A stretch of DNA of 64,000 nucleotides from Lachnospiraceae bacterium (GCA_015057865.1 SVDH01000004.1:43746-107745); one strand, 5' to 3'; numbered from the stretch's first letter, positions 39,262-49,172 are shown. Notes: a model not told the origin generated them from the letters alone. Made by a program: numbers and translations.

Positions 39262-40954
39262 CACTAAAACCTTAAATATTACGTATATATGATTCGCTAA
39301 ATTCGGTGGCTTAATTCGGTCCTAATCCCAAGATGTGACTTAAAACCATTGAATTTCTGCGATTAAATCAATATTTTGTAGCCGAGAAGGTGGATTTAGA
39401 AGCATATACGTGGTATACTTATTACGTAAGTTACGTAGATATATGAGGTACCGCATATGAGCATCCCAGAATCCATAAAACGTCACAAGCCGACCCAGTT
39501 CGGTGCACTCGAGATCCGCTGTATCGGTGGCGATAAGTACTATGTTTACCAGATCTCATCCAGATGGGATCCGGAGAAGAATCGCCCTCGCAAGGTCACG
39601 GGCAAGAGTATCGGCAAGATCACAGAGGCTGATGGCTTTATCCCTAATGCCAATGGCCTCAGGCTCATGCAGGAGATGCGTATCACACCTGACGTAGCTC
39701 CTGTGGTCAGGAACTACGGATCATATGAACTGCTTCAGCAATTATCCGGCGATCTTGATAATCAGCTCAGGAAATACTTTCCTGACTGCTTCAGAGAGAT
39801 ACGAACCATAGCTCTTATTCGCCTTGTTGACAGCGTATCCTCCACTAAGATGATCCAACCTATCTTCCTCGACTCATATATGAGTGATCTCTGCGGTGAC
39901 ATAGCAGTCTCCGAAGGATCTGTTCGGAGATTCATCTCCAGGCTCGGGAGGATGCAGGATCAGCTTGATGCTTTCATGCGAGATCAGGTTGTGCCAGGTA
40001 CCACGCTCCTGTTCGACGGGACATCGATCTTCACAAGGTCGGCAGACTCCCTTTCAGAAAAAGGATACAATCCCGGGCATAGACTTAATCCTCAGGCGAG
40101 GATCCTTTATGTCTTCGAGAAGGACTCGCACAGACCGGTATTCTACCGTGTAGTGCAGGGCTCGATCGTAGACAAAACTGCATTCGTTGACACGCTCAAT
40201 GCCTCGGGCTGCAAGGACTGTATCATCATTGCAGACAAGGGATTCTACTCCAAGCGAAACCTGTCCGCTTTAATGACTGCCAGCATGAAATTCATCCTTC
40301 CGCTGCAGTCAAACACTGTCAATGTTGAAGATGAATTTTATGCGAACAAGGATGATCACAAGTTCGATGGTGTATTCACCTACAACAAACGTACCGTATG
40401 GTACCGGAAGAAACCTAGTGGCAGTAAGGGCAACTTCATCTATACATTCCGTGACGACATCCGCAAAGCAGAATTGCAGGAGCGGTTCGTCGAGGAGGCT
40501 GAGAAGCATTACGGAGAGGCTGAATACTCTCCGATGGATGTCCTCAACGATACACGCATGGGATACTTCTCGTTCTGCAGCAATCTGGATGTCGATGCCA
40601 AAGAGATATACCTCAGCTACAAGCAGCGATGGGACATCGAGCAGTGCTTCGATTATCTGAAGAACAGCGTTAGCAGCTCGGCATCTCATGCACATACGGA
40701 TGAGTATTTCCGAGGTTGGGCGTTCCTGAATCACATAAGCCTGATCTACTACTACGGTCTGCTCAATGCACTCAGAGACACCAAGCTTGACGGGAAGTTT
40801 ACTGCCGAGGATGTTCTGAAGCTGACCAAGAACATATACCGCGTCGACATTGGAGACGGTGAAGGCTACAAGGTTTCTGCTATCCAGAAGAAGACCAGAA
40901 AGCTGCTTGAAGGTCTCGGAGTCGACCTATTACGTAAAAATTAATGTTTCAGTG
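39262..40954 (+). mobile_element. Insertion sequence, IS4 superfamily (IS4/IS1634-like), 1693 bp
   Basis: Terminal inverted repeats CACTAAAACCTTAAATATTACGTA / CACTGAAACATTAATTTTTACGTA (20 of 24 identical), 6-bp TSD TTAAAA, one full-length DDE transposase. Confidence 0.9.
39457..40944 (+). CDS. IS4-superfamily DDE transposase
   Basis: Asp motifs LLFDGTSIF and IIADKGFYS; Y-(2)-R-(3)-E-(6)-K signature in YKQRWDIEQCFDYLK. Confidence 0.93.
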   Translation: MSIPESIKRHKPTQFGALEIRCIGGDKYYVYQISSRWDPEKNRPRKVTGKSIGKITEADGFIPNANGLRLMQEMRITPDVAPVVRNYGSYELLQQLSGDLDNQLRKYFPDCFREIRTIALIRLVDSVSSTKMIQPIFLDSYMSDLCGDIAVSEGSVRRFISRLGRMQDQLDAFMRDQVVPGTTLLFDGTSIFTRSADSLSEKGYNPGHRLNPQARILYVFEKDSHRPVFYRVVQGSIVDKTAFVDTLNASGCKDCIIIADKGFYSKRNLSALMTASMKFILPLQSNTVNVEDEFYANKDDHKFDGVFTYNKRTVWYRKKPSGSKGNFIYTFRDDIRKAELQERFVEEAEKHYGEAEYSPMDVLNDTRMGYFSFCSNLDVDAKEIYLSYKQRWDIEQCFDYLKNSVSSSASHAHTDEYFRGWAFLNHISLIYYYGLLNALRDTKLDGKFTAEDVLKLTKNIYRVDIGDGEGYKVSAIQKKTRKLLEGLGVDLLRKN

Positions 40955-40960
40955 TTAAAA
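40955..40960. repeat. Target site duplication TTAAAA (right copy)
   Basis: Identical to 39256-39261; directly abuts the kinase stop codon at 40961. Confidence 0.75.
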
Positions 40961-42451
40961 TCAAATAATGAAACAACCTCCGCCGATAAACTCTCTGATA
41001 ATCGAGTTTAACGCAATCTGCTCCGCCGGGATCGGTAAAAAGTTGTCCAGAAGACGCAGCAGTCTATTGGCGACGTCATAATATGGACTTCCTTTTTCAA
41101 TCTGGAAAAGAAGCGGTTCCACATAGGTCTTTAAGACGGATGTTTCATAGATACAGGAGGAATTAAAGATCACATCCGCTTCCTCCTGGAACGGGAAAAT
41201 ATTATCCTCTTCGCCCCTTCTGACGGATGGCCAGCGTTCAAGTGTCACTGCAGCAGTTGTATTGCGTGTTCTGGCATCCCGTACCATCCTTCGCATCAGC
41301 CTGCCGTCTGCAGTTGACATATTGTTATGATGGTCAATGCTTAGCTGTGTCAAAGCACTGATGTAGATTTTATATTTCGCTTCTTTCGGGACCTTGGAAG
41401 TCAGTCTTTCATTCAGCCCGTGAATCCCTTCGATCACGAGAATGTCATCTTCTTTCAGCTGCATTTTGTTCCCGCGGTATTCCCGCATGCCGGTCTTAAA
41501 GTTGAACGTAGGCATGCTCAGCTCTTCTCCTGCAAGAAGATCAGTCATCGTCTGATTAAACAATGGGATATCAAGCGCTTCGATTGCTTCAAAATCCATT
41601 TCCCCGTTTGCGTCTAAAGGGGTGTCCTCTCTATTTACATAAAAGTCATCCATAGAGATCGTATGCGGTTTCTTTCCCTGTGCAGCAAGCTGAATGGAAA
41701 GCCGTTTCGAGAACGTGGTTTTTCCGGAAGAAGAAGGTCCTGCGATCAGGACGATCTTAATCTTTTTATCTTTTGTGATCCGTTCCGCGATCCTGGCGAT
41801 CTTAGCTTCCTGCAGTGCTTCCTGAACAAGGATCAGATGTGGTACATAGCCCTTTGCGATTGCCCGGTTCAGATCTCCCGCAGTCCGTATGCCAAGTGTT
41901 TCACCCCATTTTGCGGATTCTTCAAACGCGGCAAACAGTTTGTCGTTCCCGTGAAAAACATCTGCCTTGACTTTATTCTTTTTCGGAAACAGAAGCATGA
42001 ATCCATGCTGATACGGTTCCAACCGGAAACCTTTGATCTGTCCTGTACCATCCAGCATTGCGCCGTAAAAGTAATCCATAAAACCATCCAGCATATAGGA
42101 TGCATAATGGTCTCTGCGGCAAAACTGGAGAATTGCAGCCTTGTCCTGCATATTCTGTTTTTCATAGATCCGGATTGCGTCTTCTGTAAACGGGTGTACT
42201 TTCTGAATCGCCAGATCCTGGGAAGCAAGTTTTTTCATTTCCGCTGTCAGTTCGTTCAGGTATTTTTCAGTAGGCTTTTTCCGTTTGCCGTCTTTGAATA
42301 TTTCACAGTAATATCCATTGGAAATGGAATAACAGATCCTTACCTGACTGGAAGGATCATTGCGTCTGACAGCTGTGATCATGAGAAAGGTTAAGGAGCG
42401 ACGATATTTCTTTGATTCGTTCTCGTAGGTGAATTTGTTTACTTCAGCCAT
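40961..42451 (-). CDS. Nucleoside (uridine) kinase-like protein with ThrRS-like N-terminal region
   Basis: KIVLIAGPSSSGKTTFSKRLSIQLAAQGKKPHTISMDDFYVNREDTPLDANGEMDFEAIEALD; PRK/UK P-loop family. Confidence 0.9.
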   Translation of the reverse strand: MAEVNKFTYENESKKYRRSLTFLMITAVRRNDPSSQVRICYSISNGYYCEIFKDGKRKKPTEKYLNELTAEMKKLASQDLAIQKVHPFTEDAIRIYEKQNMQDKAAILQFCRRDHYASYMLDGFMDYFYGAMLDGTGQIKGFRLEPYQHGFMLLFPKKNKVKADVFHGNDKLFAAFEESAKWGETLGIRTAGDLNRAIAKGYVPHLILVQEALQEAKIARIAERITKDKKIKIVLIAGPSSSGKTTFSKRLSIQLAAQGKKPHTISMDDFYVNREDTPLDANGEMDFEAIEALDIPLFNQTMTDLLAGEELSMPTFNFKTGMREYRGNKMQLKEDDILVIEGIHGLNERLTSKVPKEAKYKIYISALTQLSIDHHNNMSTADGRLMRRMVRDARTRNTTAAVTLERWPSVRRGEEDNIFPFQEEADVIFNSSCIYETSVLKTYVEPLLFQIEKGSPYYDVANRLLRLLDNFLPIPAEQIALNSIIREFIGGGCFII

Positions 42452-43196
42452 TGTTAACTCCTTTCACATGTGGATCATTACCCAATACAGCACTGATCTC
42501 CTGTTGCTTCTGTCTTAGTTCGTATAATCTGTTCAGGTTCTGATCTGTTTTTGATGCAGATTCCAGTCGGTCGATAATCTGTTGATTCGTTTCCATTTGG
42601 TTTAGAAGCATCTTTAAAAACGCGTCAGTCCGTTTTTTTAACAGGATTGGCCCGAACCGATCTTCAAAAGTAACACCGTTTTCGTCGGATTCCGCACATG
42701 AGCGGTCATGTCCCGGTGTGGCCTTTATGATCGTATAAAACTTCTGTACATCAAGGATCACTTCCTCATCAGTGATCACAAATCCATTCGTGCGCAGAAA
42801 CTGCCTGACCATGGGGATATCAGACTGCGGAGAAAGGATCAGTTCCTTCAGGCTGCATACTTTTTGATGTGCATTCTGAAGGATGGAAATGATCAACATA
42901 CCGCCCATGCCGCTGATCACAATGGTATCGGCCTCATCTTCCTGCAATTGATCCAGACCATCTGACAAACGCAGCTCCATTTTGTCTGAAACTCCTGCAG
43001 ATTGCATATTGACTCTGGCGTGTTCCAATGGTCCCGGTCTGATGTCCATACCGATCGCATAAGGGATCCGATTGTTTTGAAGCAGCCAGATCGGCAGATA
43101 TCCGTGATCCGTCCCGATGTCAGCCAGACGATAACCGGCAGTGACCATTCCGGCGATCGCGCGGAGACGTTTTGATAATTGTATGCTTTTAGTCAA
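42444..43196 (-). CDS. trmK: tRNA (adenine22-N1)-methyltransferase TrmK
   Basis: [47 protein letters not shown]; downstream of rpoD. Confidence 0.93.
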   Translation of the reverse strand: MTKSIQLSKRLRAIAGMVTAGYRLADIGTDHGYLPIWLLQNNRIPYAIGMDIRPGPLEHARVNMQSAGVSDKMELRLSDGLDQLQEDEADTIVISGMGGMLIISILQNAHQKVCSLKELILSPQSDIPMVRQFLRTNGFVITDEEVILDVQKFYTIIKATPGHDRSCAESDENGVTFEDRFGPILLKKRTDAFLKMLLNQMETNQQIIDRLESASKTDQNLNRLYELRQKQQEISAVLGNDPHVKGVNNG

Positions 43197-44490
43197 GATA
43201 ATCCTTCAGCTTTCTGCTGCGGCTTGGATGACGCAGCTTGCGAAGAGCCTTTGCCTCAATCTGACGGATACGCTCTCGGGTTACGTGGAATTCCTTGCCG
43301 ACTTCTTCAAGGGTGCGCGCTCTGCCGTCATCGAGTCCGAAACGCAGGCGCAGTACCTTCTGCTCACGCTCTGTAAGTGTGCCAAGCACCTCGACGAGCT
43401 GCTCTTTTAACAAGGTAAATGCCGCCGCGTCTGCCGGGACAGGTACATTGTCATCCTGGATAAAATCTCCAAGGTGGCTGTCTTCTTCCTCTCCGATCGG
43501 TGTCTCTAAAGATACCGGTTCCTGCGAGATCTTTAAGATCTCCCGGACACGTTCTACCGGCATATCCATCTCTTCTGCGATCTCTTCCGGTGTGGGTTCA
43601 CGTCCAAGCTCCTGTAAGAGCTGTCTGGAAATACGGATCAGCTTGTTGATCGTTTCTACCATATGTACCGGGATACGGATGGTTCTGGCCTGATCAGCGA
43701 TTGCTCTGGTGATCGCCTGACGGATCCACCATGTAGCATAGGTGCTGAACTTATATCCTTTCCGATAATCAAACTTTTCAACCGCTTTGATCAATCCCAG
43801 ATTGCCTTCCTGGATCAGATCAAGGAAAAGCATGCCGCGGCCAACATATCGTTTTGCGATACTGACGACAAGACGAAGATTTGCTTCAGCCAGACGTTTC
43901 TTCGCAAGTGCGCCAAGTGCGGACTGTTTCTTTAGCTCATTGATCTCTTCTTCGGAAAGTGTTGCAGTCTGTTCTTCGTCTTCAAGGATCTGATCGGCGT
44001 TTAAGCCTTCTTCCATCTGTTTTGCAAGATCGATCTCTTCTTCCGCATTTAAAAGCGGCACTTTACCAATCTCTTTCAGATACATTCTGACCGGATCTTC
44101 GATGCTGATACCATCCGGTACTGTAAGATCAATGTTGCTGACATCTTCATCGTCTTCAGAATCATCAGAATCATCCAGTAAGATGGTTTCGTCCTTATCA
44201 TCTGTGATCTGCAGGATATCGACGCCCTTTACTTCCAGATATTCGTAAATGAACTCAATGGTTCCAGGATCAAGCTGATATCCTTTGAAAAAATCATTGA
44301 TCTCATCTGTTTCAAGAACGTTCTTTTTCTTCTGCGCGATCTCAAGCAGACCGGGAATCAGTTCAAGCAGTTTTTCCTGTGTGAGCACATCAGCAGATTC
44401 CTTCGTTTCTTTTTCAGAACCTGCCTTCTTTTTTGTGTCGCTTTTTTCTGCTGTTTTCTCAGTTGTTTTCTTTGACTTGCTTTCAGCCAT
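43189..44490 (-). CDS. rpoD: RNA polymerase sigma factor RpoD/SigA
   Basis: [62 protein letters not shown]; region 4.2 helix-turn-helix. Confidence 0.98.
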   Translation of the reverse strand: MAESKSKKTTEKTAEKSDTKKKAGSEKETKESADVLTQEKLLELIPGLLEIAQKKKNVLETDEINDFFKGYQLDPGTIEFIYEYLEVKGVDILQITDDKDETILLDDSDDSEDDEDVSNIDLTVPDGISIEDPVRMYLKEIGKVPLLNAEEEIDLAKQMEEGLNADQILEDEEQTATLSEEEINELKKQSALGALAKKRLAEANLRLVVSIAKRYVGRGMLFLDLIQEGNLGLIKAVEKFDYRKGYKFSTYATWWIRQAITRAIADQARTIRIPVHMVETINKLIRISRQLLQELGREPTPEEIAEEMDMPVERVREILKISQEPVSLETPIGEEEDSHLGDFIQDDNVPVPADAAAFTLLKEQLVEVLGTLTEREQKVLRLRFGLDDGRARTLEEVGKEFHVTRERIRQIEAKALRKLRHPSRSRKLKDYLD

Positions 44491-44508
44491 GGTTCACTCT
44501 CCTTAGTA

Positions 44509-46272
44509 TTACAATAGTTTTCTGGTGCGAAGCATATCCAGTTGTTGTTTTTCTCGGATCAGATCCTGGTACTTCTCAAGTGAAGTACTCTCCTGCATCT
44601 GTGTATCAATATGATTCTTTTTGATCTTTATGATCGTATCACGGAATGCCGTCTCCTTTTCCTGCTCATTTGAGAACGGAGGCAGTTTTTCGTGAAAGAT
44701 TGCTGCAATTTCTTTTTGCTTTTCTTCTTCCTCAAACCGATTCATGATGGAAACAGGATGCAATTCCCCGTTTTGATACTGCTGATAGATTTCTGCAGCG
44801 ATCTCACGATAAAGTGGATCGGTAAAGTCATCAGGGGTAATATATTGCATCACGACGGGGAACAGATCCGGTTCATCGATCAGCCAAGTAAGAAGCAGTC
44901 TCTGGGAAAGACGGATACCGTCTTTTTTTTCCGGCTTTTTAATGCCGCTTTTTAATGGCTGTTTTTGACGCACGATCCCGCCGCGTGTCCCTTCTGCCCG
45001 CACGAGAGACCGCATGTTTTCAAATCCGGTGTGATAGCGCTCTGATACAGCGGTGATATAGTTTTCCCGTTCGAGTTCATCCGGGAACCGCAGGATCATC
45101 CTGGCGATCTTTCTGTGAAACTCTGTTTTTTCTTCCGGATCATCCAGATTGTATTCCGATTCCAGTGCACGGACTTCAAACAGAAAACTGTTTTCTGCGT
45201 TTTGGATCCGCTCTTCAAAAGCATCAGCACCAAGATTCTTGATAAATTCATCCGGGTCTTTATAGGGATTCATGCTGATAACCTTTGTCTGGATGCCGGC
45301 TTCCTTTAAGATCGGAATTGCCCGAAGCGCTGCTTTGATACCTGCCCCGTCACTGTCAAATGTTAAAAATACTTCATCTGTATATCGTTTCAAAAGGCTG
45401 GCATGCCCGGATGTCAAAGAAGTACCAAGCGCTGCGACAGCATTGTCAAATCCCGCCTGGTGCAGTGCGATCACATCCATGTAGCCTTCGCAAAGCAATA
45501 TGCCTTTTCGCCTGGAAGAACGTGCATAGTTCAGGCCATACAGATTTCTGCTCTTATCAAAGATCTCTGTTTCAGGCGAATTCAGATATTTCGGTTCGCC
45601 GTCGCCCATGACCCGTCCGCCGAACGCGATCACCCGGCTGTTATAGTCCATGATCGGGAACATGGCTCTGTTCCAGAATTTATCAAAGGCTCCCTTTTGC
45701 TCCCGATATGAGATCAGGCCGCTGCCGCGAAGCAGTTCGTCGGAATATCCTTTGCTTTTCAGATATCGGTACAGATCATCGTTATAGACATCAGAAAACC
45801 CAAGTCCGAACCGCCGGATCGTCTCATCCGTCAAGCCTCTGTCATGAAAATAGGATAATGCCCGCTCTCCTCTTTTGGTATATAAGAGATGGAAATAGTA
45901 TCTGGCTGCTTCCCGATTGATCTCAAGAAGCCTGGAACGTCTGTCAGCTGCTTTTTTGCCGGCTTCTGAGAGCTCCTGCTTAGGCAGTGAGATTCCTGCC
46001 CGGTCAGCCAAATGCTCCATTGCCTCCGGAAATGTAAAATTCTCATACTGCATCAGAAAAGTGACAACATTTCCACCGGCGCCGCATCCAAAGCAATAAT
46101 ACATTTGTTTGCCGCGGGAAACAGAAAAGGATGGCGTTTTTTCATTATGAAACGGACAAAGGCCAAACCATGTGCTGCCTTTCTTCGTCAATTTAACATA
46201 TCCGGATACGACATCTACAATATCATTTGCAGAGCGTACCTCTTCAATCAGATCTTCTGAATAGAATGGCAT
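44509..46272 (-). CDS. dnaG: DNA primase
   Basis: Zinc finger CPFHNEKTPSFSVSRGKQMYYCFGCGAGG, TOPRIM EGYMDVIALHQAG. Confidence 0.97.
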   Translation of the reverse strand: MPFYSEDLIEEVRSANDIVDVVSGYVKLTKKGSTWFGLCPFHNEKTPSFSVSRGKQMYYCFGCGAGGNVVTFLMQYENFTFPEAMEHLADRAGISLPKQELSEAGKKAADRRSRLLEINREAARYYFHLLYTKRGERALSYFHDRGLTDETIRRFGLGFSDVYNDDLYRYLKSKGYSDELLRGSGLISYREQKGAFDKFWNRAMFPIMDYNSRVIAFGGRVMGDGEPKYLNSPETEIFDKSRNLYGLNYARSSRRKGILLCEGYMDVIALHQAGFDNAVAALGTSLTSGHASLLKRYTDEVFLTFDSDGAGIKAALRAIPILKEAGIQTKVISMNPYKDPDEFIKNLGADAFEERIQNAENSFLFEVRALESEYNLDDPEEKTEFHRKIARMILRFPDELERENYITAVSERYHTGFENMRSLVRAEGTRGGIVRQKQPLKSGIKKPEKKDGIRLSQRLLLTWLIDEPDLFPVVMQYITPDDFTDPLYREIAAEIYQQYQNGELHPVSIMNRFEEEEKQKEIAAIFHEKLPPFSNEQEKETAFRDTIIKIKKNHIDTQMQESTSLEKYQDLIREKQQLDMLRTRKLL

Positions 46273-46361
46273 AAAAAGCTCATACTCCATTAAGTGAATA
46301 AACAAAATCTCTCATATACTAAATACCGTAAAGAATTTGGATATCCTTTTTTAGAAATAAA

Positions 46362-46401
46362 AAAAGTCCCAGAAGCATGCTGTACATACTCCTGAGACCT
46401 T
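46362..46401 (-). terminator. Terminator after tRNA-Leu(AAG)
   Basis: Minus strand AGGTCTCAGGAG...CTTCTGGGACTTTTTTT. Confidence 0.7.
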
Positions 46402-46405
46402 TACC

Positions 46406-46489
46406 TGCGGAAGATGGGACTTGAACCCACACGTGTTTGCACACACAAGATCCTTAGTCTTGCTCGTCTGCCAATTCCGACACTTCCGC
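46406..46489 (-). tRNA. tRNA-Leu, anticodon AAG
   Basis: GCGGAAGTGTCGGAATTGGCAGACGAGCAAGACTAAGGATCTTG...GTGTGCAAACAC...TTCAAGT..CTTCCGCA; anticodon stem CAAGA/TCTTG, loop CTAAGGA; long variable arm. Confidence 0.95.
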
Positions 46490-46515
46490 ATGTCCTCCGT
46501 ATCGACGACTTGAAT

Positions 46516-46544
46516 ATAATAGCAAAAAGATACTTTATTGTCAA
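46516..46544 (-). promoter_or_regulatory. Promoter of tRNA-Leu(AAG)
   Basis: Minus strand TTGACA, 17 nt, TATTAT. Confidence 0.8.
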
Positions 46545-46576
46545 TAACCCGTTTTTTTATTTTTTGAAAAAAAAGC

Positions 46577-46605
46577 TTGACTTATAAAAACGAATCGGGT
46601 ATTAT
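46577..46605 (+). promoter_or_regulatory. Promoter of tRNA-Leu(CAG)
   Basis: TTGACT (46577-46582), 17 nt, TATTAT (46600-46605). Confidence 0.75.
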
Positions 46606-46621
46606 AACATCGTTCTGTTTC

Positions 46622-46706
46622 GCAGGAATGGCGGAATTGGCAGACGCGCACGGTTCAGGTCCGTGTGAGCATTGCGCTCATGAGGGTTCAAGTCCCTCTT
46701 CCTGCA
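46622..46706 (+). tRNA. tRNA-Leu, anticodon CAG
   Basis: GCAGGAATGGCGGAATTGGCAGACGCGCACGGTTCAGGTCCGTG...TTCAAGTCCCTCTTCCTGCA; anticodon loop TTCAGGT; long variable arm. Confidence 0.96.
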
Positions 46707-46709
46707 TTT

Positions 46710-46738
46710 AAGTCGTATCAGCTGATACGGCTTTTTTG
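46710..46738 (+). terminator. Terminator after tRNA-Leu(CAG)
   Basis: GTCGTATCAGCTGATACGGCTTTTTT hairpin with T-run. Confidence 0.75.
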
Positions 46739-46744
46739 TTTCTC

Positions 46745-46776
46745 AAAAAAAGACCGATGATTATTTCATCGGTCTT
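46745..46776 (-). terminator. Terminator after purB
   Basis: Minus strand AAAGACCGATGAAATAATCATCGGTCTTTTTTT. Confidence 0.85.
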
Positions 46777-46782
46777 TCGTGA

Positions 46783-48216
46783 TTATACATTGATTTCAGC
46801 TTTTACGCCAAGTTCGTCTTTATTTGCATCAAGTACAGGCTGTACAACATTTTTCAGAAATGCTTCCACCTGTTCCGGTGCTCTTCCGATATAACGTTCC
46901 GGCTTCATGGTTGCCTTTAGTTCTTCTAAGCTTAATCCAAAGCTTTCATCGGCTGCAATGAGCTCGAGAAGGTTGTTGTCCAGGCCGCGTTTTTTGACAT
47001 TCTCGCCAGCCTGCATGGACAATTCGCGGATCCGTTCATGAAGCTCCTGTCTGTCGCCGCCTTTCTTAACAGCATCCATCATAATGTTTTCCGTGGCCAT
47101 AAAAGGCAATTCTGCCATCAGATGCTTCTCAACCACCTTATCATAGACAACGAGTCCGTCAACGACGTTTAAGCAAAGATCCAGTACACCGTCGATCGCC
47201 AAAAATGCTTCGGGTACAGAAAGTCTTTTGTTTGCGGAATCATCAAGCGTTCTTTCAAACCACTGTGTGGCAGAGGTGATCGCCGGATTCATCGCATCTA
47301 CCATAACATATCTTGAAAGTGATGCGATCCGCTCGCTTCTCATCGGATTTCTCTTATACGCCATGGCGGAAGAACCGATCTGTGTTTTCTCGAACGGCTC
47401 TTCTACTTCTTTCAGATGCTGAAGCAGGCGGATGTCATTGGACATCTTGTGCGCACTTGCGGCAATTCCGGCAAGGATGTTCAGAACCCTTGTGTCAACT
47501 TTTCTGGAATAGGTCTGTCCGGATACCGGATAGCAGCCGGAAAATCCCATTTTTTCAGCGATCTTTCCATCAATCTGTTCTACCTTGGAATGATCTCCGT
47601 CAAATAATTCCAGAAAGCTTGCCTGTGTGCCGGTCGTTCCTTTTGAACCCAGAAGCTTCAAGGAACCAAGAACATATTCGAGATCCTCCAGATCGATCAT
47701 GAATTCCTGCATCCAAAGGGTAGCGCGTTTGCCGATCGTAGTCGGCTGTGCCGGCTGGAAATGTGTAAAACCAAGCGTTGGCAGTGATTTGTATTCATCA
47801 GCAAAAGAAGCCAGCTCGTTGAGTACGCTAAGCAGTTTTTTCCGCACAAGCATCAGTGCTTCTTTCATCAAAATGATATCCGTATTGTCTCCTACATAAC
47901 AGGACGTCGCGCCAAGATGAATGATTCCTTTTGCTTTTGGACACTGTACGCCATATGCATGTACATGTGACATGACATCATGACGAACGATCTTTTCGCG
48001 GGCAACGGCCACATCATAATTGATATCATCCTTGAATGCTTTTAATTCATCAATCTGTTCCTGCGTGATATCCAGTCCCAACTCGCGTTCTGTCTCAGCA
48101 AGAGCGATCCAGAGACGTCTCCAGGTTCTGAATTTCATGTCCTGTGAAAAGATATACTGCATCTCAGGACTGGAATAACGCTGGGAAAGCGGGCTTGTAT
48201 AACGGTCTGTTCCCAT
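46783..48216 (-). CDS. purB: Adenylosuccinate lyase
   Basis: YTSPLSQRYSSPEMQYIFSQDMKFRTWRRLWIALAE, GSSAMAYKRNPMRSERI signature. Confidence 0.97.
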   Translation of the reverse strand: MGTDRYTSPLSQRYSSPEMQYIFSQDMKFRTWRRLWIALAETERELGLDITQEQIDELKAFKDDINYDVAVAREKIVRHDVMSHVHAYGVQCPKAKGIIHLGATSCYVGDNTDIILMKEALMLVRKKLLSVLNELASFADEYKSLPTLGFTHFQPAQPTTIGKRATLWMQEFMIDLEDLEYVLGSLKLLGSKGTTGTQASFLELFDGDHSKVEQIDGKIAEKMGFSGCYPVSGQTYSRKVDTRVLNILAGIAASAHKMSNDIRLLQHLKEVEEPFEKTQIGSSAMAYKRNPMRSERIASLSRYVMVDAMNPAITSATQWFERTLDDSANKRLSVPEAFLAIDGVLDLCLNVVDGLVVYDKVVEKHLMAELPFMATENIMMDAVKKGGDRQELHERIRELSMQAGENVKKRGLDNNLLELIAADESFGLSLEELKATMKPERYIGRAPEQVEAFLKNVVQPVLDANKDELGVKAEINV

Positions 48217-48242
48217 ATGATAAGTCTCCTCTCGTCTATAGA

Positions 48243-49127
48243 TTAGCAGGCATCAATCGAAAACGGCTTACCGGTCAACAGTTCGAAAGCCTCTTTGTAT
48301 TTTTCAATTGTGCGGTCAATCACATCCTGCGGCAGATTATAGTCACTGTCCGGATTTGCTTTCAGCCAGTCTCTGACAAATTGTTTGTCATAAGAAGGCT
48401 GACTCTTACCCTCTTCATATCCTTCAAGCGGCCAGAAACGGGAACTGTCAGGCGTCAGCATCTCATCGCCGAGAACAATCTCACCGTTTTCATTCAATCC
48501 GAATTCAAGCTTGGTATCTGCGATGATGATGCCTTTTGAGAGAGCATATTCCGCACATCTGTTATAGATTGCAAGTGTCATATCGCGGATGGTTGCAGCA
48601 TACGCTTCTCCATGTCCCGGATATGCTTTTTCAAGTACTTCAATGCTTTTCTCATAAGAAATATTCTCATCATGATCGCCGATCTCAGCTTTGGTAGAGG
48701 GGGTATAGATCGGTTCCGGCAGTTTTTGTGATTCTTTTAATCCTTCCGGGAGACGGATCCCGCATACCGTGCCGTCCTTCTGATAGCTTGCCCAGCCGCT
48801 TCCGGTGATATATCCGCGTACAATGCATTCGATTGGAAGCATGGAAAGCTTTCTGCAGAGCATGCTTTTCCCCTGAAAGCGCTCCTGACGAAAGAATTCC
48901 GGCATGTCATCTGTACTGGTGGAGATCATATGGTTCGGAATCAGATCTTTTGTAAAATCAAACCAGAAGCGCGACATTTGCGTTAAAACAGCGCCTTTGT
49001 CTACTATTTTGTTCTTCAGGATCACATCAAATGCAGAGATGCGGTCAGTCGCGACCATGATCAAGGCATCTCCTACATCATAGATCTCTCTTACTTTTCC
49101 TTCTTTCACCGGAGTGTATTCCTGCAT
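48243..49127 (-). CDS. purC: Phosphoribosylaminoimidazole-succinocarboxamide synthase
   Basis: PVKEGKVREIYDVGDALIMVATDRISAFDVIL, IADTKLEFG. Confidence 0.97.
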   Translation of the reverse strand: MQEYTPVKEGKVREIYDVGDALIMVATDRISAFDVILKNKIVDKGAVLTQMSRFWFDFTKDLIPNHMISTSTDDMPEFFRQERFQGKSMLCRKLSMLPIECIVRGYITGSGWASYQKDGTVCGIRLPEGLKESQKLPEPIYTPSTKAEIGDHDENISYEKSIEVLEKAYPGHGEAYAATIRDMTLAIYNRCAEYALSKGIIIADTKLEFGLNENGEIVLGDEMLTPDSSRFWPLEGYEEGKSQPSYDKQFVRDWLKANPDSDYNLPQDVIDRTIEKYKEAFELLTGKPFSIDAC

Positions 49128-49172
49128 GTCGTTACCTCTTTCTGTATAGATTTAATTACAATTTGAAATCAT

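Noticed and set aside
41663-42394. 243-aa plus-strand ORF antisense to the nucleoside kinase
   Set aside because: The sense-strand gene is conserved and complete; the antisense protein is Cys/Phe-rich and unrecognisable.
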